A program made the translations under genes and the position numbers. Positions 30,822 to 39,302 of a stretch of 64,000 nucleotides of DNA are shown in pieces. The notes beneath the pieces are model-generated. The model saw only the letters and a list, made by a program, of their open reading frames with translations. It was not told the DNA's origin and ran no database searches. The number at the start of each line of letters is the position of its first letter. Positions within the stretch are counted from its first letter, which is position 1. The stretch comes from Vreelandella hamiltonii. GTDB taxonomy: Bacteria; Pseudomonadota; Gammaproteobacteria; Pseudomonadales; Halomonadaceae. The stretch lies in assembly GCF_014651775.1 (NCBI RefSeq), contig NZ_BMXN01000002.1, positions 246,649-310,648 on the forward strand. The letters are read 5' to 3'.

Positions 30822-31712
30822 TTATTGTTGGGGGGCTTCCTCGGGCGGTTCTTCCTTGGGCTTGCGCGGGTCTTCGCTCTCTTCGTCCAGCCAGGTGCCA
30901 CAGCGCAGGCAGTAACGGGCGCGCTTTTCGTGGCGGTCGTGGCCGCAGCCGGGGCAGGCTTCTTCCGAGTAGCGGTCTTCGCGGATGGAGCGGATCACCT
31001 GGGCCGAGAATACCCCGGTGGGCACGGCAATGATCGAGTAACCAATCAGCATCAGGATGACGGTGATGGCCTTGCCCAGCGGCGTAGCGGGCACGATGTC
31101 GCCGTAGCCCACCGTGGTCATGCTGACGATGGCCCAGTAAATGGAGATCGGGATGCTGGTGAAACCTGCCTCGTCGGACTCGATGGTGTACATCAGTGCG
31201 GCAAACAGCGTCACCAGCATCAGAATGCTGAAAAAGAACAGCAAAATCTGACGCAGGCTGCGCTTCAGGGCATCCAGCAGCAGCCGTGCTTCCCCGACGA
31301 ACTCCATCAGGCGCAGGATGCGGAAAATGCGCAGCACGCGCAGAATCCGCACGATCACCAGCGCATGGGCGCCGGGCAACAGCAGCACCAGCCAGGTGGG
31401 GATGATCGCAATCACATCGACCACCCCGTAAAAGCTCTTGAGATAGACGGTGGGCCGCTCCAGGCAGTAAAGACGCACCAGCAGCTCAAGGCTGAACAGC
31501 AGCGTGAACATCCACTCCATGTAGAAAAACAGCGAGTCATAGCGCTGGGCGTACTGCTCTACGCTGCCCAGCAGAATCACCGCCACGCTCAGCAGGATGG
31601 CGATGATCAAGGCGATATCGAACGCTTTGGCCCCCGGGGTATCCGACTCGAAAATCACGTGGAATAACCGCGTGCGCAATCCTTCGGCACCGGGGCTGAG
31701 GTCAAAGCTCAT
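30822..31712 (-). CDS. Voltage-gated-type potassium channel with C-terminal zinc ribbon
   Basis: A 296-residue six-helix ion channel subunit. The S4-like segment RILRVLRIFRILRLMEF (about residues 123–139) carries arginines at three-residue spacing, and the pore loop TTVGYGDIVPATPLG (near 197) has the K+ selectivity filter TVGYGD. The cytoplasmic tail has a CPGCG … CLRCG four-Cys cluster that looks like a zinc ribbon, followed by a Glu/Pro-rich end. Regulation through a metal-binding tail is an inference. It converges on yciO. Confidence 0.9.
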   Translation of the reverse strand: MSFDLSPGAEGLRTRLFHVIFESDTPGAKAFDIALIIAILLSVAVILLGSVEQYAQRYDSLFFYMEWMFTLLFSLELLVRLYCLERPTVYLKSFYGVVDVIAIIPTWLVLLLPGAHALVIVRILRVLRIFRILRLMEFVGEARLLLDALKRSLRQILLFFFSILMLVTLFAALMYTIESDEAGFTSIPISIYWAIVSMTTVGYGDIVPATPLGKAITVILMLIGYSIIAVPTGVFSAQVIRSIREDRYSEEACPGCGHDRHEKRARYCLRCGTWLDEESEDPRKPKEEPPEEAPQQ

Positions 31713-31750
31713 GGTTTCGTCCTGAAATAAGCGGCCAAGGGGGATGCGTT

Positions 31751-32647
31751 TCAGCGTAGCGCGGTTTGCTGGCCAAGGCGACGGGCCAGCGTCAACGCTG
31801 CAACGCCGTACGCCGCCGTGGGCTGGCCGGTGGTGCCCAGCTCGGCCGTCAGCGTGAGGGCCTCGCGCCGTGCGGTGTCATCCAGCGCTGGGTGTTGGGC
31901 CAGTTCACTCAGCGCCTGTTGGGCCGCCGCCAGGTGCTCGGGGTGGCCACTGTCATGGAAGGCGTCCAGCGCCACGGTGGCGCGGTGCAGCCATGCGCTG
32001 GGGGTGCTGGCCTCGGGCAGTGTCCACTGCTGCTGGCCCAGGGCATTGCCTCGGGCGGCCTTGCTGCTGTCGGAAGGGCGCAGTGCCACCCGCTCTGCCA
32101 GTGCCAGGGCCAACCCCCATAGCGCATCGGCGCTGCCCTCTTTCAGCTCCAGTTCGACCTCGCCAATAGGGGCGCGGGCGCTGCCCGCCACGATTTCCCC
32201 TTCGTCCACCACCAGCTCGATGGCGCTGCCTTGCCATGCCAGCTGCCAGGTACGGCGGTGGAAATCGGTGCTCAGCGTGGGTTGCAGCGCCGCTATCTGT
32301 TCGGCCAACGGCCCTTGAAACGGCGGCAGCTTGGCCAGCCCGACCTGGTCGAGGGCGTGCTCGTCCAGCGGCCACTCCCACTCTTCACGACGCGATAACC
32401 CGCCGCCGCCCTGGCCTGCGGTCTTGACCGTTTGCAGCACGCGCTGGCCCAGTCGGCGCAGCCGAACGGCGACCCGGCCAGCGGCCAGATGGCCCTGGGG
32501 AGTATCGAAATAGGTGTTGGTCAAGGCCTGCTGCTGGGGCGGCTCTGCCAAGAGCGGATGGGCCAGCAGCGCGTCGAGCGCGCCGGGCCCCAGGGCCAGC
32601 TTCAGTTCGACTTCCTGAGGGGCTGCCGGATGAGGGTGTTGGGTCAT
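31751..32647 (-). CDS. CYTH-domain protein (inorganic triphosphatase YgiF-like)
   Basis: A 298-residue protein whose first 200 residues are a CYTH/triphosphate tunnel domain. Evidence: EVELKLAL at the start (the ExExK signature), AVRLRRLGQRVLQTVKTAG, ELVVDEGEI and GEVELELKEGS. E. coli YgiF, a tripolyphosphatase, has the same layout with a CHAD domain behind it. Here the C-terminal 90 residues are helical but too short for a full CHAD domain. The ATG at 32647 has AGGA upstream. It is divergent from the phosphate genes, and a polyphosphate-related role would suit that neighbourhood. Confidence 0.82.
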   Translation of the reverse strand: MTQHPHPAAPQEVELKLALGPGALDALLAHPLLAEPPQQQALTNTYFDTPQGHLAAGRVAVRLRRLGQRVLQTVKTAGQGGGGLSRREEWEWPLDEHALDQVGLAKLPPFQGPLAEQIAALQPTLSTDFHRRTWQLAWQGSAIELVVDEGEIVAGSARAPIGEVELELKEGSADALWGLALALAERVALRPSDSSKAARGNALGQQQWTLPEASTPSAWLHRATVALDAFHDSGHPEHLAAAQQALSELAQHPALDDTARREALTLTAELGTTGQPTAAYGVAALTLARRLGQQTALR

Positions 32648-32778
32648 GACGCTTCCTGCCAAGTGGTCTATGTTGCTTATTGATGACGGTTGAATGAACT
32701 TTTTATGACGAAGCCGAGCGCACTCTTTATACTGTCGCCCGCCATTTCCAGGCTCCCCGAAAACAGGCTAAAGGCTCT

Positions 32779-33459
32779 ATGGTAACCTCCAACCCTTTTT
32801 CCGCGATGTTTGGCCGCTCGCCATTCCAGCCGCTGCTGGCCCACATCGTCAAGGCCAATGAATGCGCCGACCTCCTCCTGCCGTTCTTCGAAGCGACCCT
32901 TGCCGGTGACTGGGACGCCGCCGCCGAGCTGCGCGAGCAGGTGACTTCTCTGGAGCACGAAGCCGACACCCTCAAGACCGAGCTGCGGCTCAACCTGCCC
33001 AACAGCATGTTCCTGCCGGTATCGCGCTCGGACCTGCTCGACTTGATCAGCGTACAGGACAAGATCGCCAACAAGGTGCGTGACATTACCGGCATCATGC
33101 TGGGCCGTAAAATGCGCGTGCCCGACGAGCTGGCCGATTTGATGCGCGAGTACATGGCCACCAGTGTGGCCTGCGTGGCCCAGGCGCGCCAGGCGCTGGA
33201 AGAGTTGAAGGACCTGCTGGAGTCCGGCTTTGGGCGCAACGTCTCGGACGTGATGCAGAACATGATCCGCGAGCTGCACGTGCTGGAGCACCAGGCGGAT
33301 GATCAGCAGGTGGCGATTCGCCGCCGTCTTTTCGAGCTGGAAAGCCAGCTTCCCCCCGTGGACGTGATCTTCCTCTACAAGATCATCGACTGGGTCGGCG
33401 AAGTTTCCGACCGCGCCGAACGCGTGGGCAGCCGCCTGCAGATCCTGACCGCACGCTAA
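32779..33459 (+). CDS. PhoU-like (DUF47) Pit accessory protein
   Basis: A 226-residue all-helical protein of the DUF47/TIGR00153 family, distant from PhoU. It is typically encoded next to PiT transporters and thought to control them. Family cues are NPFSAMFGRSPFQPLLAHIVK at the start, ADLLLPFFEA, EHEADTLKTELR with the metal-binding acidic/His pattern, and VDVIFLYKIIDWVGEVSDRAERVG at the end. The gene lies nine bases before the PiT gene, so the two form an operon. Confidence 0.9.
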   Translation: MVTSNPFSAMFGRSPFQPLLAHIVKANECADLLLPFFEATLAGDWDAAAELREQVTSLEHEADTLKTELRLNLPNSMFLPVSRSDLLDLISVQDKIANKVRDITGIMLGRKMRVPDELADLMREYMATSVACVAQARQALEELKDLLESGFGRNVSDVMQNMIRELHVLEHQADDQQVAIRRRLFELESQLPPVDVIFLYKIIDWVGEVSDRAERVGSRLQILTAR

Positions 33460-33468
33460 GGGGCTCCC

Positions 33469-34734
33469 ATGCAGATTATTGCTCAGCACGGTGACATCTT
33501 TATCATTCTGGCCTGCCTGTTTGGCTTCTTCATGGCCTGGGGGGTGGGTGCCAACGACGTGGCGAACGCCATGGGCACCTCGGTGGGATCGAAAGCGATC
33601 ACCATCAAGCAAGCCATCATCATTGCGGTCATCTTCGAGTTCCTGGGGGCCTGGCTGGCCGGGGGCGAAGTCACCGCCACCATTCGTGGCGGCATGCTGG
33701 ACCCGGCACTGCTGGAAGCCAACCCGCAACTGCTGGTATACGGCATGTTGTCGGCCCTGCTGGCGGCGGGTATCTGGCTGATGATTGCCTCGGCCAGAGG
33801 CTGGCCGGTGTCGACCACCCACTCGATCGTGGGCGCCATCGTGGGCTTTGGTGCCGTGGGACTGGGCGTGGAAGCCGTGGCCTGGAGCCGCGTGGGCACC
33901 ATTGCTTCCAGCTGGGTCATTTCGCCGCTGTTGGCGGGCACCATCGGCTTCGTGCTGTTCAAATCGGTGCAGTACCTGATTTTCGAGAACAAGGACCCGT
34001 TTGCCGCCGCCAAGCGCTACGTGCCGGGCTATGTGTTCCTGGTAGGCTTCATCGTCTCCATGGTCACCCTCACCAAGGGGCTGACCCACGTGGGGCTCGA
34101 CCTGAGCTTTGGCCAGAGTTTCCTGCTGTCGATTCTGATCGGCATCGTGATCATGGGCGTCGGGGTGGTCATGCAGCGGCGTATCAAGTACGTGCAGAGC
34201 GCCAGCGACCACTTCGGCTATGCCAACGTGGAGCGGGTGTTCGGCGTGCTGATGATCTTCACTGCCTGTGCCATGGCGTTTGCTCATGGCTCCAACGACG
34301 TGGCCAATGCCGTTGGCCCGCTGGCGGCGGTGATCAGCGTGGTGCGCAGCGACGGCGTGATCGACAGTTCCGCGCTGGTGCCCTGGTGGGTGCTGGTGCT
34401 GGGCGGTGGCGGCATCGTGTTTGGCCTGGTGACCTACGGCCATAAGGTGATTGCCACCGTGGGCACCGGCATTACCGAACTGACCCCCAGCCGTGGCTTT
34501 GCCGCCACGCTGGCGGCAGCCACCACCGTGGTGCTGGCTTCGGGCACCGGGTTGCCCATCTCGACCACCCACACGCTGGTCGGGGCGATCCTCGGCGTGG
34601 GCCTGGCCCGCGGCATGGCGGCGCTGAACCTGCGGGTGATCGGCACCATCGTCATGTCCTGGCTGATTACCCTGCCCGCCGGGGCTGGGTTGGCCATCGT
34701 GTTCTTCTTCATGTTCAAGGGCATGTTCGGCTGA
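33469..34734 (+). CDS. Inorganic phosphate transporter, PiT family
   Basis: A low-affinity phosphate permease (proton- or sodium-coupled). The 421-residue protein has around ten transmembrane segments and the two inverted PiT signature repeats: GANDVANAMGTSVGSKAIT near residue 25 and HGSNDVANAVGPLAAV near 275. The paired STTHSIVGAIVGFG and STTHTLVGAILGVG motifs are also present. Together with the preceding DUF47 protein it forms the first of two phosphate modules in the window. Confidence 0.95.
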   Translation: MQIIAQHGDIFIILACLFGFFMAWGVGANDVANAMGTSVGSKAITIKQAIIIAVIFEFLGAWLAGGEVTATIRGGMLDPALLEANPQLLVYGMLSALLAAGIWLMIASARGWPVSTTHSIVGAIVGFGAVGLGVEAVAWSRVGTIASSWVISPLLAGTIGFVLFKSVQYLIFENKDPFAAAKRYVPGYVFLVGFIVSMVTLTKGLTHVGLDLSFGQSFLLSILIGIVIMGVGVVMQRRIKYVQSASDHFGYANVERVFGVLMIFTACAMAFAHGSNDVANAVGPLAAVISVVRSDGVIDSSALVPWWVLVLGGGGIVFGLVTYGHKVIATVGTGITELTPSRGFAATLAAATTVVLASGTGLPISTTHTLVGAILGVGLARGMAALNLRVIGTIVMSWLITLPAGAGLAIVFFFMFKGMFG

Positions 34735-34769
34735 TACACCTCTCCCCAGGCTAACGCTTGGCGGGTATA

Positions 34770-34836
34770 CGGCGGCACCTTCGGCAGCCGGTCTCGACAG
34801 GAGATCGCTGCAATAGAAGGTGCCGCTGTTTTTTAT
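34770..34836 (+). terminator. Terminator after the PiT gene
   Basis: GGCGGCACCTTC pairs with GAAGGTGCCGCT across a 30-odd-base arm that itself can fold (GGCAGC with GCTGC-like pairing), followed by GTTTTTT. It lies between the PiT gene and argA. Confidence 0.75.
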
Positions 34837-34891
34837 GCTCTGTTAAAGTAAGCGTGATCACTTTCATTCACCTGCTGCCGGAGAGCGGCCC

Positions 34892-36208
34892 TTGGACACA
34901 CGTTTCCCCTTTGTCGACTGGTTTCGTAATGCCTCCCCGTACATCAATGCCCACCGGGGGCGAACCTTTGTCATCCTGATTGAAGGCGAAGCCATGGCGT
35001 CGGGCCGAGGAGAGCAGCTGATTCAGGACCTGGCCTTGCTGCATACGCTGGGCGTGCGCCTGGTGGTGGTGTTCGGCATTCGCCCCCAGGTGCATGAAGC
35101 GTTGACGGCCGCCGGCGTGGAGCCCACCCGGGTGGATGGCCGCTGGGTCGCCGACCGCGCCGTGATGGCCCATGTGGAGCAGGTAGCGGCGCACCAGCGG
35201 CTCTGGCTGGAAGCGCGGCTCTCGTTGGGGCTGCCCAGCACGCCGCTGCACGGCGTGGAGCTGAGCGTGATTTCCGGCAATCTGGTCACCGCCAAGCCGC
35301 TGGGCGTGCGCGAAGGCGTAGACTTCGATCACAGCGGTGAGGTGCGCCGGGTGCGCGCCAGCGCCATCGAAGGGCTGCTGGAGAAGGGCTCGCTGGTGCT
35401 GCTGCCGCCGCTGGGGTTCTCCAGCACCGGAGAAGTATTCGACCTGGACGCCTCGGAAGTGGCCCAGCACGCCGCCGTGGCGCTCAAGGCAGACAAGCTG
35501 ATTCTGCTGGGCGAATCCGAAGGCCTGGAAGACGAGCAGGGCGCGCTGCTGCGCCAGCTTTCACCTTTCGAAGCCGAACCGCGCTTGCAGCAGGCCGTAC
35601 CCGGCAGCGAGCTGGCGCGCCATCTCAACGCCGCCTGCACCGCCGCCCGGGAAGGCGTGGCCCGCACGCACCTGCTCTCCTGGCGCAACCATGATGCGCT
35701 GCTGGGGGAGCTGTTCACCCGCGACGGCGTGGGCACCATGATCACCCAGCACCGCTACGAGCAGCTTCGCCCGGCCACGCTCAATGACGTGGCGGGCCTG
35801 CTGGAGCTGCTGGAACCCCTGGAGCGGCGCGGCATGTTGGTGGCCCGCTCCCGGGAGCGTCTGGAGCATGAAATCGACGACTACATGGTCATCGAGCGCG
35901 ACGGCATGGTGATCGGCTGTGCGGCGCTGCACGTCTTCCCCGAGACCACCGTGGGCGAGTTGGCCTGCGTGGCCGTGCATGGCAACTACCGGGGCGGCGA
36001 GCGCGGCGAGCGACTGGTCGAAGCCCTGGAACGACGCGCCCGCCAGCGGGGGCTTTCCGATATGTTCGTGCTCACCACCCATACCGCCCACTGGTTTGTG
36101 GAGCGCGGCTTCCGCGCCGCCAGCCTGGAAGACCTGCCCCCCCTCAAACGCGAGGCCTACAACCACGCCCGTAAATCCAAGGTGCTGGTGAAAAATCTGG
36201 CGGGTTAG
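34892..36208 (+). CDS. argA: N-acetylglutamate synthase ArgA
   Basis: Catalyses the first step of arginine synthesis from glutamate and acetyl-CoA. The 438-residue protein joins an amino-acid-kinase-like regulatory domain (about 1–285; VDWFRNASPYINAHRGRTFV, VVVFGIRPQVHEAL) to a GNAT catalytic domain (about 295–435; CVAVHGNYRGGERGERLVEAL, VLTTHTAHWFVERGF). It starts at TTG 34892, after CGGAGAG. The kinase-like domain is where arginine feedback inhibition acts in this family. Single-gene unit. Confidence 0.95.
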   Translation: MDTRFPFVDWFRNASPYINAHRGRTFVILIEGEAMASGRGEQLIQDLALLHTLGVRLVVVFGIRPQVHEALTAAGVEPTRVDGRWVADRAVMAHVEQVAAHQRLWLEARLSLGLPSTPLHGVELSVISGNLVTAKPLGVREGVDFDHSGEVRRVRASAIEGLLEKGSLVLLPPLGFSSTGEVFDLDASEVAQHAAVALKADKLILLGESEGLEDEQGALLRQLSPFEAEPRLQQAVPGSELARHLNAACTAAREGVARTHLLSWRNHDALLGELFTRDGVGTMITQHRYEQLRPATLNDVAGLLELLEPLERRGMLVARSRERLEHEIDDYMVIERDGMVIGCAALHVFPETTVGELACVAVHGNYRGGERGERLVEALERRARQRGLSDMFVLTTHTAHWFVERGFRAASLEDLPPLKREAYNHARKSKVLVKNLAG

Positions 36209-36289
36209 TATTGGCGTGAGGAGTGAGGGGTGAAGAGCCAGTAGCAGTATCGTAGCGCGTGGTAACGAGCGCAGCGAGGCACCCGCGAA

Positions 36290-36311
36290 GGGGCGGCGAG
36301 GAGCCGCCCCG
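36290..36311. terminator. GC-rich hairpin between argA and the dehydrogenase gene
   Basis: GGGGCGGC and GCCGCCCC form a near-perfect stem around a five-base loop. No T-run follows, so termination is likely but unproven; the genes on either side converge. Confidence 0.45.
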
Positions 36312-36320
36312 GAAGGCTGC

Positions 36321-37175
36321 TCAGGTATTCAGAATCACGCCACCGTTCAGGTGCAGCGTTTGGCCGCTCATGTAGGATGACTCTTCACAGGCCAGGTATA
36401 CGTAGGCCGGGCCGATTTCACTGGGCTGTCCGGCACGTTTCATCGGCACCTGATTGCCGAACTCCGCGACTTTCTCTTCATCGAAGCTGGCCGGAATCAG
36501 CGGTGTCCAGATGGGGCCGGGAGCCACGGCGTTGACACGGATGCCTCGGTCCATCAGCGACATCGCCAGCGAGCGTATCAGCCCCTGAATGGCACCCTTG
36601 GTGGCGGTGTAGTCGATCAGCGTGTCATTGCCCTTGAAGGCGTTGATGGAGGAGGTGGCGATGATGGTGTCGCCTTCGCTCAGATGAGGCAGCGCCGCTT
36701 TGGTCAGATAGAAGTGGCTGAACACGTTGGTCTGGAAGGTGCGCTGCAGCTGGTCGTCCGGGATATCGGTGATGTCATCCCAGTCGTACTGCTCGGCTGC
36801 GTTGTGAATCACGATATTGATCTTGCCGAACTCCTGCCGGGTGCGGTTGACGATTTCTCGGCAGAAGCTGGGCGCAGCCACATCGCCTTTCAGCACCAGG
36901 CAGCGGCGGCCTTCGGCCTCTACCAGCCGCTTGGTCTCTTCGGCGTCGCGGCTCTCCTTGAGGTGCACGATCACACAGTCGGCCCCTTCACGGGCGTAAT
37001 GCACCGCAATGGCTCGGCCGATGCCGCTGTCGCCACCGGTGATGATCGCCACTTTATCCAACAACTTCTCGGCACCGCGATAGCTGTCGCGAATGTACTC
37101 GGGCTCGGGGCGCATGGCATGCTCATCGCCCGGCTGTTTTTGCTGATGCTGTGGGGGTTGCTGTTGGTCGCTCAT
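36321..37175 (-). CDS. Short-chain dehydrogenase, YghA/GSP39 type
   Basis: An NAD(P)-dependent oxidoreductase of 284 residues resembling E. coli YghA and Bacillus stress protein 39. After a Gln/Pro-rich leader of about 40 residues come the cofactor motif TGGDSGIGRAIAVHYAREGAD, NAAEQ (NAG-like), the catalytic Ser in ATSSINAFKGN and the YTATK active site. It ends with SSYMSGQTLHLNGGVILNT. Substrate is unknown. The hydrophilic Gln-rich leader recalls the composition of the small divergent protein at 37582. Confidence 0.9.
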   Translation of the reverse strand: MSDQQQPPQHQQKQPGDEHAMRPEPEYIRDSYRGAEKLLDKVAIITGGDSGIGRAIAVHYAREGADCVIVHLKESRDAEETKRLVEAEGRRCLVLKGDVAAPSFCREIVNRTRQEFGKINIVIHNAAEQYDWDDITDIPDDQLQRTFQTNVFSHFYLTKAALPHLSEGDTIIATSSINAFKGNDTLIDYTATKGAIQGLIRSLAMSLMDRGIRVNAVAPGPIWTPLIPASFDEEKVAEFGNQVPMKRAGQPSEIGPAYVYLACEESSYMSGQTLHLNGGVILNT

Positions 37176-37581
37176 GTGCGGTCACTCCTTTTTAGGCACA
37201 GACACGTAACTCCTTCCATGAAGGCCAATACACATTTCATGAAGGCAAGTACACACGACGCTGCGACGAGCGCTGCCACCCGCATCCTGGGGTGCAGAGC
37301 GCTCCAGCGCCGTGCTTACAACGTAGACCAAAGGCGCAGGCCGGGGCAAATGCCTGAGCAGGCCAATCACTTCCGATAGCGACAATTAATAAATGCTATT
37401 TAAACACTGCATGAGTGGGTGCCAAACGGGCCGGGAAGGGGGTAACTCGCTGCTTTGGAAAGAGAAGCCTGAAAACCAGGCAGGGCATTGCACGGCTCAG
37501 CGGTGCGGCCTTCATGGCAAGCGGGTGGGGAGCGGCTATAGTGAGGGAGGCAACACACACCACCAAGGATCAGGAGGTAGC
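37176..37581. other. 406-base intergenic region between divergent genes
   Basis: No convincing gene was seen on either strand. It holds two imperfect direct repeats beginning CATGAAGGC (37218–37258) near the dehydrogenase start. A TATAGT box near 37537, about 40 bases before the small ORF at 37582, could be its -10 element. The -35 is unclear. Confidence 0.5.
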
Positions 37582-37716
37582 ATGTCCCCGGATAAACACG
37601 ACCAGAAGCAAGAGCAGAAAAAAGACCAGCGCGACGATCATCACGACGACGCCAATCCGATGCCGGATACCCATCACGTCAATCCTTCCCCGGACGAGTC
37701 ATCGGACAAAAAGTAA
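37582..37716 (+). CDS. Small hydrophilic His/Asp/Lys-rich protein
   Basis: A 44-residue ORF preceded by a full AGGAGG ribosome site at ideal spacing, the main reason to believe it is translated. The product has no hydrophobic core: it is mostly Lys, Asp, Gln, His and Pro, with DDHHDD and THHVNPSP segments that could bind metal or stay disordered. No family recognised. Small hydrophilic proteins of this type are often induced by salt or desiccation in bacteria, but nothing here proves that. Confidence 0.62.
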   Translation: MSPDKHDQKQEQKKDQRDDHHDDANPMPDTHHVNPSPDESSDKK

Positions 37717-37730
37717 TCACCCGTGCGGCG

Positions 37731-39074
37731 CTATTTCTGATAGCGCCGTTTTACTTCCACGTTCAAACGCCCCTCACCCAGCTTCAATTTGAGCAGCTGG
37801 CCTGGCTGAGTATCCTGGGCGCGGCGCACGATCTGGCCTTGTTCGTCCTGGGCGATGGCATAGCCACGGCCTAGTACCGCCAGCGGGCTGACCGCGTTGA
37901 GTGCCCGGGCGGCGCTGTGCAGGCGTGCCTGGCGCGCTTCCAGCTGGCGCTGCATGGCGCTGGCCAGGCGGCGTTGCAGGCGTTCGATGCGCTCGCTTTC
38001 TGCCCGGTGCAGCCGGGCCATGTCCTGGCTGGCCAGCCGGCGGCCGAGCTGGCCGAGCTGGCGCTGCTGTTGGCTCAGCGTGAACTGCATGGCGCGCGCT
38101 AGCCGCTGGGTAAGGGCTTGAAGGTGCTGGCGCTGGTGGGCCAGCCGCTCTCCTGGGTGGCGGAGCCGAGCGCGCAGGGCGTCCAGCCGCTGGCTATCGC
38201 GCTCCAGGCGGGTTTGCAGGGCGCGCTGCAGGCGCTGTTCGGCCTGTTGGAGCTGGCGCTTGAGGGCGTGCTGGTCGGGCACCAGCCGCTCGGCGGCGGC
38301 GGAAGGGGTGGGGGCACGCATGTCGGCGGCGAAATCCGCCAGGGTGACATCCACCTCATGGCCCACGGCAGACATCACCGGCAAACGGGAGTGGAAGATG
38401 GCCCGGGCCAAGTGCTCGTTGTTGAACGCCCACAGGTCTTCCAGGCTGCCGCCGCCTCGGGTGATCAGCACCGCATCCTGGGCGGGGTCGAGCCGCGTCT
38501 GGCGGTTGAGCAGCGCCAGGGCAGAGATCATTGCCGGGGCCGCCTCTGCGCCCTGTACCGGCACGGGGATCAGCGTTACGTCGGCCAATGGCCAACGCGC
38601 TGCCAGCACCGCCAGCACATCGCGGATGGCGGCGCCGCTGGCGGAGCTCAGAATCAGCAGCTTACGGGGCGGAAAGGGCAGCGGGCGGGCGTTGGCAAAC
38701 ACTCCTTCGCCTTCCAGCTGCGCCTTCAGGCGCTCGTAGGCCGCCAGCAGCTCGCCCAGCCCCGCCGCCTGCACGGCGTCGGCGATCAGCTGGTAATCGC
38801 CGCGGGGCTCGAACAGCGAGACCCGGCCGCGCAGCTTGACCTGGTCGCCATCGCGCATGGGGGCCGAGACGAACCGTGCCCGCTGGCGAAACAGCGCGCA
38901 GCGCACCTGGGCGCGGTCATCTTTCAGCGTGAAGTAGATATGCCCGGACGCCGGGCGCGACACGTTGGAAAGCTCGCCTTCCACCCACACATCGCCCAGG
39001 TCGTTCTCCAGCGCCTTGCGCGCCTTGAGGTTGAGTTGACTGACCGATAGCAGGGGGGCGTTGGGAGCGCTCAT
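37731..39074 (-). CDS. xseA: Exodeoxyribonuclease VII large subunit
   Basis: The large subunit of the single-strand-specific exonuclease. The 447-residue protein has the N-terminal OB fold (LSVSQLNLKARKALENDLGDVWVEGELSN), the catalytic domain (SASGAAIRDVL, RGGGSLEDLWAFN, SAVGHEVDVTLADFAADMRAPTPS split over neighbouring stretches), a long Gln/Arg/Leu-rich coiled coil (about 280–400) and the LGRGYAIAQDE end. The ATG at 39074 gives the standard start; the longer frame has no support. Confidence 0.95.
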   Translation of the reverse strand: MSAPNAPLLSVSQLNLKARKALENDLGDVWVEGELSNVSRPASGHIYFTLKDDRAQVRCALFRQRARFVSAPMRDGDQVKLRGRVSLFEPRGDYQLIADAVQAAGLGELLAAYERLKAQLEGEGVFANARPLPFPPRKLLILSSASGAAIRDVLAVLAARWPLADVTLIPVPVQGAEAAPAMISALALLNRQTRLDPAQDAVLITRGGGSLEDLWAFNNEHLARAIFHSRLPVMSAVGHEVDVTLADFAADMRAPTPSAAAERLVPDQHALKRQLQQAEQRLQRALQTRLERDSQRLDALRARLRHPGERLAHQRQHLQALTQRLARAMQFTLSQQQRQLGQLGRRLASQDMARLHRAESERIERLQRRLASAMQRQLEARQARLHSAARALNAVSPLAVLGRGYAIAQDEQGQIVRRAQDTQPGQLLKLKLGEGRLNVEVKRRYQK

Positions 39075-39302
39075 GGGGGTTTCCAGTCGCGGGTGAAAGC
39101 GGGGATGCGGCCGCTCATTAGACAATACGTGCAGGGCGCACAGCAATGGCCTTGACGGGTTCTCTGGCGTACCATGCGCGCGGAAGGCGGCGCTGCAAGA
39201 TAAACGTCATCAAAATGTCACAAAACCATGCTAGGGTGCCCGCCGACACAAAAGTGTCACGAAAGCGTCACAATAGATGTTCACCAACAGGGCAGATTGC
39301 TC

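Noticed and set aside
37182..37385. 67-residue minus-strand frame upstream of the short-chain dehydrogenase
   Set aside because: No ribosome site and it fills the likely promoter region of the divergent genes.
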